A DNA stretch of 37,065 nucleotides, from NCBI GenBank assembly GCA_900546575.1, contig URDM01000021.1, positions 1-37,065 of the forward strand, read 5' to 3'. This document shows positions 30,670-37,065 of the stretch, piece by piece; position 1 is the stretch's first letter; every line of letters starts with the position of its first letter. The translations under genes and the position numbers were made by a program. The notes beneath the pieces were generated by a model, which ran no database searches, was not told the DNA's origin, and saw only the letters and a program-made list of their open reading frames with translations. The DNA comes from an uncultured Prevotella sp. GTDB lineage: Bacteria > Bacteroidota > Bacteroidia > Bacteroidales > Bacteroidaceae.

Positions 30670-32133
30670 TTACCAAACGTGCAGTTCGCCCAATACGAAG
30701 AGCAGTGAATAGCCGAGTATGAGTCCGATGATACCCATAGTCAGACCTATCTTCATCATTTCGTTCTGCTTCACCAGTCCTGTTGAGTGTGCGATGGCGT
30801 TTGGAGGTGTCGAGATAGGCAGGGTCATTGCTACTGACGCTGCAATGGCAATGCCGATGAGCACGGTAGGTGTTCCGCCGATGCTGTTGAGCGAATCGCC
30901 CATACCCTTACATACCACAGCGAGGATAGGTACGAGCAAAGCTGCTGTTGCAGTGTTTGAGATGAAGTTGGACAATATGTAGCAGATGACGCCCGATGCA
31001 AGCAGAATCATTACCGGCGACCATGATCCGAACGGTATGCTCTTGATGACATTCTCTGCCAGACCCGACTCATTGAGGGCCAATCCGAGTGCAAAACCAC
31101 CGGCAACCATCCATATAACACTCCAGTTGATTTCTTCAAGGTCGCGTGCCTTGATTACGCCCGTGAATGCGAATACCACGATAGGAATCATGGCTACGGT
31201 ATTGGAGCCAACGCCAGTCCAACGGTCGCAAATCCAAAGCAATACGGTTATGATGAAAGTACCAGCCACTACCATGGTGCGCCAGTTGTGCTGTACTTCG
31301 CCTTCAATCTCAAGCTGTATGGTTTTCTTCTTGAACGGGAAGAAGGTCTTCAGTAAATACCAGCCGATAAGCAACAGAACTACAGTCAGCGGAAGCATAT
31401 ACATCATCCATTCGCCAAATCCTATGCCGAGGTTGAGGCCGGTAGGCGAGTTGAGATACTTCAGTGCGATTGCATTTGGAGGAGTTCCGATAGGAGTTCC
31501 CATACCGCCGATGTTGGCTGCTACTGGGATAGAGAGAGTCAGTGCTACTCGTCCCTTGCCTTCAGGAGGCAAAGCCTTGAACACCGGGGCGAGGAATGTA
31601 AGCATCATGGCTGCGGTTGCAGTGTTGCTGACAAACATCGAGAATACGCCGGTGATGAGTATGAAGCCCAATAGCACGTTCTCGCTCTTCTGGCCGAACG
31701 GCTTTAGCAGTGTGCGTGCCAGCAATACGTCAAGGCCCGACTTGGTGGCAGCAATGGCAAGGATGAAACCGCCAAGGAAGAGTATGATGATTGGGTCGGC
31801 AAATGTTGCCATGAGCGCGCTATGGTCGAGCAGTTCGCTCTTGTCTATTCCCGATCGGAAGAAGTGGAATGCGTTGTCGGATGTAGTAAGAAGCAGCAAG
31901 CCGATAAGCGAAACTGATGTTGCCCAAGGTGAGATAGCCTCGGTCACCCACAGTATTGTCGCGAGAGCGAACACAGCGATGATGCGTTGCTGGATTACAG
32001 TAAGTCCGTCGATGCCGAAACTGTCAATCGGAAGGTTCCAGATTATCAGTGTGACAAGGACGGCGATAGCGAAAAGGATTGCGTTTTTCTTGCTGAAGTT
32101 GCCAGTAAGAAGGTTTCTTTTTTCTGTTGCCAT
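30670..32133 (-). CDS. DASS-family (SLC13) sodium-coupled carboxylate transporter
   Basis: 487 residues, inner-membrane protein with 11 or more hydrophobic segments in two inverted-repeat halves. Each half carries the SNT signature: MFVSNTATAAMM and NFISNTATAALL, as in VcINDY, where these loops bind sodium and dicarboxylate. GTPIGTPPNAIALKYL and LPISTPPNAIAHSTG are the matching tip regions. Substrate is likely succinate, fumarate, malate or sulfate; not resolved. The promoter at 32243-32273 and a structured leader (32184-32230) precede it, and dprA follows 10 bp downstream. Confidence 0.93.
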   Translation of the reverse strand: MATEKRNLLTGNFSKKNAILFAIAVLVTLIIWNLPIDSFGIDGLTVIQQRIIAVFALATILWVTEAISPWATSVSLIGLLLLTTSDNAFHFFRSGIDKSELLDHSALMATFADPIIILFLGGFILAIAATKSGLDVLLARTLLKPFGQKSENVLLGFILITGVFSMFVSNTATAAMMLTFLAPVFKALPPEGKGRVALTLSIPVAANIGGMGTPIGTPPNAIALKYLNSPTGLNLGIGFGEWMMYMLPLTVVLLLIGWYLLKTFFPFKKKTIQLEIEGEVQHNWRTMVVAGTFIITVLLWICDRWTGVGSNTVAMIPIVVFAFTGVIKARDLEEINWSVIWMVAGGFALGLALNESGLAENVIKSIPFGSWSPVMILLASGVICYILSNFISNTATAALLVPILAVVCKGMGDSLNSIGGTPTVLIGIAIAASVAMTLPISTPPNAIAHSTGLVKQNEMMKIGLTMGIIGLILGYSLLFVLGELHVW

Positions 32134-32183
32134 AAATCTTTGTTAGGTTAGATTAATTAATTCTTTGTTAATAGGTCAGTACA

Positions 32184-32230
32184 AATCCCGGTCAGAACAT
32201 CCTCTTGTTGGGGCGGTTCTTTCCGGGATT
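32184..32230 (-). promoter_or_regulatory. Structured 5' leader of the DASS transporter mRNA
   Basis: On the minus strand an 8-bp stem AATCCCGG/CCGGGATT encloses, after 2-nt bulges on each side, a 5-bp stem AGAAC/GTTCT and a 17-nt loop with CCCC and GAGG stretches that could pair. It begins about 6 nt after the predicted transcript start and ends about 50 nt before the ATG. No known riboswitch is recognised. A regulatory role is inference. Confidence 0.55.
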
Positions 32231-32242
32231 GCGTTACGTTCA

Positions 32243-32273
32243 CAAAGATAATCAAAATTGAAATAACGCCAAA
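32243..32273 (-). promoter_or_regulatory. Promoter of the DASS transporter - dprA unit
   Basis: On the minus strand TTTG (32273-32270), 19 bases, TATCTTTG (32250-32243). Exact Bacteroidetes consensus. Confidence 0.8.
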
Positions 32274-32314
32274 ATTTTTGCAATGTTTTTGAGTGTTATT
32301 TTTCATTATGTTAG

Positions 32315-32322
32315 TAACTTTG
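32315..32322 (+). promoter_or_regulatory. Promoter element of the FecB-like lipoprotein gene
   Basis: TAACTTTG at 32315-32322; a TTTG lies 23 bases upstream (32288-32291), slightly long spacing. If used, the transcript would include the repeat array at 32345-32454 as a leader of about 210 nt. Confidence 0.5.
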
Positions 32323-32344
32323 CATCGTTCATTTTTGATATTGA

Positions 32345-32454
32345 ATAAAATGTAGTCCTTTTGCACTTCAAAAGGACTCGTTTTGGAGCGTAAAAGGACT
32401 CCTTTTGCATGGCTAAAGTTGTCCTTTTGGAGTGCAAAAGGACTACATTTGAAG
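32345..32454. repeat. 22-bp-period array of quasi-palindromes (5 units), locus B
   Basis: Cores centred 22 bp apart at 32355, 32377, 32399, 32421 and 32443. Each unit has one arm equal to AAAAGGAC (or its complement GTCCTTTT) and a second arm drawn from AAATGTA, AAAACGA, AAAAGGA and AAAGTTG. The constant arm is on the right in units 1 and 4, on the left in units 2 and 5, and unit 3 is symmetric. Unit 5 is the exact inverse of the core of unit 2 in locus A (16701-16810). A small hairpin GCCGTTTTCGGC follows at 32459-32470. Confidence 0.9.
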
Positions 32455-32536
32455 AACAGCCGTTTTCGGCTCCTTTTACGGGTCGGTTATGTACGGTTTA
32501 ACGTCAATACTATATAATATAATAAGGTGTAAATAT

Positions 32537-33706
32537 ATGAAGTCACAGTATTCAGGTTTTTCGTTTCTTGCAGGCTTGCGTCTATGTGCGTCGGCATTGG
32601 CATTGTTCTCTATTCTTTCATGTGGCGGCAAGCGTACCGGTTCGGTTGCTCAAGGTGGCGATACCGTTCGCATGGAGTATGCCAAACATATCACTATAGT
32701 AAAGCACGACGGCTATGCCACAGCCGAACTCTCCAACCCTTGGCGTAAGGATGCCGTGCTGCATCGTTATGTATTGGTCTGTCGCAAGGACTCTGCCCGT
32801 ATGGCTTCCAAGGTGTCGGCTATGGACGGCACAGTAGTGTACACTCCGGTTGGCAGAGGAGTGATGTTCTCGGCACCGCATTGCTATCTGATGGGCGAGA
32901 TAGGTGCTGCAGATGCGGTGAGTGGCGTGTGCGACTTGAACTACATTAATCTCCCATATCTTCACAAGGCTGTATCAGAAGGGCGTGTAGCCGATTGTGG
33001 CAATGGCATGTCGCCGTCGGTAGAGCGTATAGTATCGGTTTCGCCCGAAGCTTTGTTTGTTACTCCGTTCGAGGGAGTCAACTATGGCCAGCTCGCCAAT
33101 ATCGGTGTGCCGCTCGTAGAGTGTGCCGACTATATGGAGACATCGGCATTGGGGCGTGCCGAATGGATGAAGTTCTACGGTATGCTTGTAGGGCGTGAGA
33201 ATGAGGCAGACAGCCTTTTTGCTGTGGTGAAGCGCAATTATGCCGACTATAAAGACCGTGCAATGAAGTCGGCATTGCGTCCACGTGTTATAACAGAGCG
33301 TGTGGTAAGTGGCGTGTGGTATTGTCCTGGTGGCGAGAGTTCAATGGGGCAGTTGTTGCGCGATGCCGGTGTGGATTATGTCTTTGCCGACGACAAGCAC
33401 AGCGGTTCGCTAACTCTCTCGCCCGAGAAAGTAATAGAGAAGGCTGCCACGGCTGACTGGTGGCTTTTCGTGAATAGTGGTGCTGGCAATCTCGACCGCA
33501 ACGGCTTGCTTACAGAATATGAGGGCTACAAGATGATAAAGGCTTATCGTGAGGGGCATGTGCTCGAATGTGTGCCAAGCATTTCCAACCCATATTTCGA
33601 ACAAATCTCGTTCCGTCCCGACTTTCTGCTTGCCGACTTCATCAGTTGGTTTCATCCCGAACTGCATATTTCGCCCTCTGCTCACTACTACAAACTCATG
33701 GAATAG
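32537..33706 (+). CDS. FecB/BtuF-like ABC-transporter substrate-binding lipoprotein
   Basis: 389 residues. The start at 32537 gives a signal ending SILSC with Cys29 as lipidation site; an upstream ATG at 32489 is in frame but only adds an atypical N-terminus. The fold of class III binding proteins is recognised by VEYAKHITIVK-like and NPW segments, VVYTPVGR, SVERIVSVSPEALFVTPFEG and NIGVPLVECADYME, and a late SISNPYFEQISFRPDFLLADF. These proteins bind iron-chelates, haem or cobalamin for FecCD-type permeases. No permease or ATPase gene adjoins it; a FecCD permease lies at 24689. Confidence 0.85.
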   Translation: MKSQYSGFSFLAGLRLCASALALFSILSCGGKRTGSVAQGGDTVRMEYAKHITIVKHDGYATAELSNPWRKDAVLHRYVLVCRKDSARMASKVSAMDGTVVYTPVGRGVMFSAPHCYLMGEIGAADAVSGVCDLNYINLPYLHKAVSEGRVADCGNGMSPSVERIVSVSPEALFVTPFEGVNYGQLANIGVPLVECADYMETSALGRAEWMKFYGMLVGRENEADSLFAVVKRNYADYKDRAMKSALRPRVITERVVSGVWYCPGGESSMGQLLRDAGVDYVFADDKHSGSLTLSPEKVIEKAATADWWLFVNSGAGNLDRNGLLTEYEGYKMIKAYREGHVLECVPSISNPYFEQISFRPDFLLADFISWFHPELHISPSAHYYKLME

Positions 33707-33778
33707 TGCAGAAAGTAAGGTTGAGAGGCGTTATTTTGCATGAAAATGACGTTTTTGATGAAAAAAGTGCAGGAAATG

Positions 33779-33810
33779 TTTGGCGGTATAGAAAATAAAT
33801 ACTACCTTTG
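33779..33810 (+). promoter_or_regulatory. Promoter of the tRNA-Ser - tRNA-Glu - tRNA-Glu unit
   Basis: TTTG (33779-33782), 20 bases, TACCTTTG (33803-33810), continuing GCACTCGC to 33818. The 15-bp block equals those before tRNA-Arg and tRNA-His. Confidence 0.85.
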
Positions 33811-33856
33811 CACTCGCAATTGAGAAACAGTGCTCCGGTTAAAACTTTAATCGTAT

Positions 33857-33943
33857 GGAAGTTTGGGTGAGTGGCTGAAACCAGTAGTTTGCTAAACTGC
33901 CGTACGGGTAACCGTACCGGGGGTTCGAATCCCCCAGCTTCCG
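33857..33943 (+). tRNA. tRNA-Ser(GCT)
   Basis: Class II tRNA of 87 nt with a long variable arm (CCGTACGGGTAACCGTACCG). The acceptor stem begins GGAAG and ends CTTCC with discriminator G. The anticodon loop TTGCTAA gives GCT. CCA is not encoded. First of three tRNA genes on one transcript. Confidence 0.95.
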
Positions 33944-33971
33944 CTGATTTCTTATTGCAAAACATAACCGC

Positions 33972-34043
33972 GGTGGATTCATCTAATGGTTAGGATACAA
34001 GATTCTCAATCTTGGCATAGGGGTTCGATTCCCCTATCCACTA
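33972..34043 (+). tRNA. tRNA-Glu(CTC), copy 1
   Basis: 72 nt. Acceptor arms GGTGGAT and ATCCACT pair with a terminal G-U. The anticodon stem CAAGA/TCTTG holds the loop TTCTCAA, anticodon CTC. T-arm AGGGG TTCGATT CCCCT. The body resembles tRNA-Glu (TTCATCTAATGGTTAGGA). Discriminator A. Reads GAG only if wobble rules are strict. Confidence 0.88.
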
Positions 34044-34081
34044 CCACTAAGCGGCAAGCGGTTATGACACAAAACATTGAT

Positions 34082-34153
34082 GGTGGATTCATCTAATGGT
34101 TAGGATACAAGATTCTCAATCTTGGCATAGGGGTTCGATTCCCCTATCCACTA
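34082..34153 (+). tRNA. tRNA-Glu(CTC), copy 2
   Basis: Identical to the copy at 33972-34043 over all 72 nt, 110 bp downstream. The identity breaks right outside the tRNA, consistent with a tandem duplication kept exact. Followed by a terminator 10 bp downstream. Confidence 0.88.
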
Positions 34154-34162
34154 CAAATGATA

Positions 34163-34205
34163 GGGTATGTACACTGAGTATTCAGAGTATATACCCTTTT
34201 TCTTG
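34163..34205 (+). terminator. Rho-independent terminator of the tRNA operon
   Basis: GGGTATGTAC/GTATATACCC stem (one G-U pair) stacked, after an A/A bulge, on CTGA/TCAG with loop GTAT, followed by TTTTTCTTG. Confidence 0.92.
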
Positions 34206-34383
34206 TTGATAACCAGTGAGTTATGGCCCACTTGATTGGATGTACATAATATATATTATGCTTATGATTGTGCAGTTTTGAAACCATTTTGTTCATTTCG
34301 TTGTGCATGCCGATGTGCATGTTTTTCAAAAATAATCATTGTTTTGCTTAGTTTTTTGCTTTGCTCAACTGTATATAGAGTAT

Positions 34384-34863
34384 ATGACACAGGAAAAAGA
34401 CATAGAACAGATGTTTCGGCGGCATTATGAGAAGATGTACAATCTGGCCAGATGCATTCTCTCGGACGACGACGAAAGCAAGGATGTGGTGAGCGAAGTG
34501 TTCACGCAGATTCTTGCAGATGATATGGTTCTATTGCCTGAGAGTGAGGAAGGCTATTTGATGCGAAGCGTACGCAATCGATGTCTAAACCTGATTGCTC
34601 ACAAGAGCGTGAAGGAAAGGGTGGCGAGACTGTTGACTGATGATGCCGATGTTATTCTTTCAGAAGACACCGACGAGCGTCTCGAACAGCTGTTGCTTCT
34701 CATCAACGACCTTGAGCCTCCAATCCGTAAGCTTATCTTCCGTCTGCGCTATCTACAAGACAAGTCGTATAAGGAGGTGGCTGATGAAGTGGGAGTGAGC
34801 AAGGTGACGGTGTTCAACCATATCTCTAAGGCGATGGACTGGATTAAGAGACAATTAAAATGA
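34384..34863 (+). CDS. ECF sigma factor of a receptor-linked regulon
   Basis: 159 residues. Region 2 has YNLARCILSDDDESKDVVSE; region 4 has IRKLIFRLRYLQDKSYKEVADEVGVSKVTVFNHISKAMDWI. The start at 34384 (MTQEKDIEQMF) gives the usual length; the frame is open back to 34339. The gene overlaps the next by 4 bp (ATGA), and a receptor with an STN domain follows, so it is likely activated by outer-membrane signalling. No Bacteroidetes housekeeping promoter was seen upstream, consistent with self-regulated expression (inference). Confidence 0.93.
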   Translation: MTQEKDIEQMFRRHYEKMYNLARCILSDDDESKDVVSEVFTQILADDMVLLPESEEGYLMRSVRNRCLNLIAHKSVKERVARLLTDDADVILSEDTDERLEQLLLLINDLEPPIRKLIFRLRYLQDKSYKEVADEVGVSKVTVFNHISKAMDWIKRQLK

Positions 34864-35522
34864 GCAAAACAATGACTAACATGAATAAAGACGAAAAACG
34901 GCTTATGCTCTTTGACATGCAGGAGCATCCCGATAAATATACAGATGAGCAAATAGAACACTTGCTTGCCGATGAGGAAGTGAAGGAGTTTCTACGCGAC
35001 TTGGCTATGGCGAGAATGGCTGGCAAGAAAGCCACGCCAAAGAAGGTTGACGTGGATAAGGCTTGGAAGGAGTTTTCTAATGGTTCTTATCGCAACCGAA
35101 TGAAGATTGCCGCATCCATCGTGGGCATCATCTTTCTTTCGGGTGTGGCCTTGGCTGCTGTGCAGAACGGTTGGTTTAAATTCTCTACTTCTGACAAAGC
35201 AGTAGAGAATAAGGCTGCTACAGAACAGATTGCCAACTCTAAACAATTAGCTAATGACAGTCTTAAAGCTATAACGACAGAGCCTAAAGACTCGCTCGAC
35301 ATGAAGCCAGTAGTGTTTGACGATGCTGAGTTGGGAATAATCCTCATGCAGATGGCAGACTTCTACCACGTCAAGGTGGAGTATATGAATGTCAACACAC
35401 AGCACGTGCGCCTCTTCTTCAATTGGAACAAGACGAAGACTTTGGAGCAGAATCTGGAGCTGTTGAATGCTTTCGACCGCATACAGATAGAGTATGCCAA
35501 TGGCACATTGATGGTGAAATAA
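34860..35522 (+). CDS. Single-pass anti-sigma factor with DUF4974 domain, no FecR domain seen
   Basis: 220 residues, overlapping the sigma gene by 4 bp. Residues 1 to about 75 are cytoplasmic and charged (likely sigma-binding), followed by basic residues and a transmembrane helix (about 81-101, IVGIIFLSGVALAAVQNGW). A linker leads to a C-terminal DUF4974/STN-like fold: DAELGIILMQMADFYHVKVE and FNWNKTKTLEQNLELLNAF. The FecR beta-sandwich domain usual in these proteins is not evident in the roughly 45-residue linker, so this is a short form. It is inferred to hold the sigma factor inactive until the receptor's N-terminal domain contacts it in the periplasm. Confidence 0.85.
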   Translation: MSKTMTNMNKDEKRLMLFDMQEHPDKYTDEQIEHLLADEEVKEFLRDLAMARMAGKKATPKKVDVDKAWKEFSNGSYRNRMKIAASIVGIIFLSGVALAAVQNGWFKFSTSDKAVENKAATEQIANSKQLANDSLKAITTEPKDSLDMKPVVFDDAELGIILMQMADFYHVKVEYMNVNTQHVRLFFNWNKTKTLEQNLELLNAFDRIQIEYANGTLMVK

Positions 35523-35539
35523 TATGTGGAGGACATCTT

Positions 35540-37065
35540 ATGAAAAACATATTCAAGACTACACCCAACAACGGTAAGACCATCAGCCTGTTCCTCCTCT
35601 TCTTCCTGCTGATTTTGGTTCAGCATTCTTACGCCCAACGCATCACCCGACAATATAATAATGTGTCGTTCTCTGAGGCATTGAAGGACTTGAATGCACG
35701 TCAGCATAAGTACACCATCAACTTTGTGTATGATGAGTTGGAGGACTTTAAGGTGACCAAGAGCATCCGCAACCAGAATGTTCCTAATGCCATTATGCAG
35801 TTGATAGGCTTCTATCCTATCAGGATGACGCAGGTGGAGAATAATATTATGGTGGAATGCACACAGAAGTCAACATTTCGTTATAAGGGACGTATTGTTG
35901 ACGAGAGAGGTAATGCCGCTGAATACGCAACTATAGCCTTGCTGTCGCCCATTGACTCCACAATCGTAGGACATGGAGTGAGCAATGAGAATGGCTTCTT
36001 TGTAATTCCTTGCAATTCCCGAAAAGTGTTGGCACGTATCACATACATTGGTTATAAGACTGTCAACCGCATATACAACAACACAGAGATGGGCATTATC
36101 AAACTGCAACCCAAGACCATGATTGTCAAAGGCGTTGTGGTGAAGGGTGACAGACCTCAGTATAAGATGTTGTCTGGAGGAATGGAAGTTGCTGTAGAGC
36201 ACACATTGCTTTCTAAGATGGCAAACACTTTTGATGTCCTGAGTCTGTTGCCACGTGTCTCTGTTGATGGACAAAAGATATCCGTGTTTGGTAAAGGCAC
36301 ACCAATTGTTTATATCAACAACAAGCGTGTGAATGACAATAATGAGATTGTAAACATCACTCCCGACAACATCAAGTCGATTTCCGTGATTACAAGTCCT
36401 GGTGCAGAATATGATGCCGAGGTGGAATCGGTAATTCGTATCCGCACTAAAGAGCGCCGTGCCAATGGGTTCAGTTTACGTACGGATGCTTTTGGTAAAT
36501 ACAACAAATGGATGTCAGATTATGAGCTTATCAGCGCCCGTTATCAGACCAAGAAATTCGAGATAGCCAATAGCTTATGGACGAGGGACTATCATATTGG
36601 TGAGGATAATCATCTGAACTCCGAAATCAATTTGCCCGACAAGCATTATCACAACGACCAGCATCTTAATTCGGATACCAACAACCGCTTCTTGTCGGAA
36701 TATCTTTCAGCCGACTATTCGCTCAACGACAGTAACTCTATCGGTGGCTCTTATCGCTACTATGGCATGTTGAATGGCAGGACGAAAGGTAGTAGCCAAC
36801 AGAATGTATTTCTGAATGGTGTGGCACAGGGCAGCATTGAGCAGAATGAGGTTGCAAAGCCTCACCTTAGTTCACATGAGGCAGAAATCTATTATGTGGG
36901 AAAGATAAGACAGATAGGCATCGATTTCAATGCCACATACTATGCGGTTAATGACAGACGTAGTGATGAGAGTATTGAAAGCAGCAATGAGTTGGGCAAT
37001 CAGGAGGTACACTCAAGCAATCGTCAGAATAGCGATATGTGGGCAGGCAAGTTGGTTGTGAATAT
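35540..37065 (+). CDS. Outer-membrane beta-barrel receptor with STN domain (3' end outside window)
   Basis: The frame opens with ATG at 35540, 17 bp after the anti-sigma gene, and stays open to the window edge (508 codons seen). A signal peptide ends HSYAQ. Residues about 35-105 form an STN domain (YNNVSFSEALKDLNARQHKY), the periplasmic signalling domain of transducer receptors. Residues about 112-200 form a carboxypeptidase-regulatory-like domain (GRIVDERGNAAEYATIALLS). Next comes a plug-like region (GKGTPIVYINNKRVNDNN; SIEVIT-like SISVITSPGAEYDAE). The rest is beta-barrel. This is the OMP_b-brl type (TonB-receptor-like), probably for a ligand that triggers the upstream sigma. Ligand unknown. 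Confidence 0.88.
   Translation, partial: MKNIFKTTPNNGKTISLFLLFFLLILVQHSYAQRITRQYNNVSFSEALKDLNARQHKYTINFVYDELEDFKVTKSIRNQNVPNAIMQLIGFYPIRMTQVENNIMVECTQKSTFRYKGRIVDERGNAAEYATIALLSPIDSTIVGHGVSNENGFFVIPCNSRKVLARITYIGYKTVNRIYNNTEMGIIKLQPKTMIVKGVVVKGDRPQYKMLSGGMEVAVEHTLLSKMANTFDVLSLLPRVSVDGQKISVFGKGTPIVYINNKRVNDNNEIVNITPDNIKSISVITSPGAEYDAEVESVIRIRTKERRANGFSLRTDAFGKYNKWMSDYELISARYQTKKFEIANSLWTRDYHIGEDNHLNSEINLPDKHYHNDQHLNSDTNNRFLSEYLSADYSLNDSNSIGGSYRYYGMLNGRTKGSSQQNVFLNGVAQGSIEQNEVAKPHLSSHEAEIYYVGKIRQIGIDFNATYYAVNDRRSDESIESSNELGNQEVHSSNRQNSDMWAGKLVVN

Noticed and set aside
31000..32146. Long plus-strand open frame opposite the DASS transporter
   Set aside because: Shadow of the transporter's minus-strand codons; no family-like composition.

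Overview
The window looks like a chromosomal segment of a Bacteroidales bacterium, most likely a Prevotella-type organism. The evidence is the Bacteroidetes promoter form (TTTG, 19-20 bases, TAnnTTTG) seen repeatedly, few Shine-Dalgarno sequences, a thrA / phosphoglycerate-mutase-like kinase / thrC operon, Bacteroidetes-specific families (DUF4837, DUF4974, STN-containing outer-membrane receptors, LptE next to a TPR gene and secG), and AT-rich intergenic regions holding short repeats of a kind I associate with Prevotella. No rRNA, phage, CRISPR array or complete insertion sequence was seen.

Layout. 1-450: left edge with a 41-bp tandem repeat and a long hairpin. 454-5750 (minus): threonine operon thrA, a homoserine-kinase candidate of the ApgM fold and thrC, with a promoter, a ~200-nt leader of unusual make-up and a strong terminator. 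5840-6300: two tandem-repeat arrays, a palindrome and tRNA-Arg(ACG). 6457-9727 (plus): a secreted SUMF1-like/BNR-propeller fusion followed by a GH28-like beta-helix protein, then tRNA-His(GTG). 9936-16685 (minus): a long run rlmN, DUF4837 lipoprotein, pdxA-like, sigma-54 activator, lptE, TPR protein, secG. 16970-22400 (plus): a HAD/C_GCAxxG_C_C fusion, a mini-protein resembling a sorting domain, an L,D-transpeptidase lipoprotein, an RpoE-type sigma factor, its likely membrane anti-sigma factor, a periplasmic helical protein and truA. 22728-29361 (plus): DMT transporter, dapA, FecCD permease, ligA, B3/B4 protein, type II pantothenate kinase. 29529-32133 (minus): dprA and a DASS carboxylate transporter with a structured leader. 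32537-37065 (plus): a FecB-like binding lipoprotein, tRNA-Ser(GCT) and two identical tRNA-Glu(CTC), then an ECF sigma / anti-sigma / STN outer-membrane receptor set cut by the window edge.

The most unusual points are: (1) a PdxA homologue in which every metal-binding histidine and the main substrate contacts I can align are substituted although the fold is kept; (2) several intergenic arrays of quasi-palindromic units repeated at about 22 bp (two helical turns), two of which are built from one constant arm and a small set of interchangeable variable arms in either orientation; (3) the thrA leader, with a 14-codon reading frame, an amber codon and 41 more open codons; (4) a shared 15-bp promoter/start block on all three tRNA transcription units; (5) a structured leader on the DASS transporter mRNA. 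The rest is largely ordinary core metabolism, envelope biogenesis and envelope-stress regulation.
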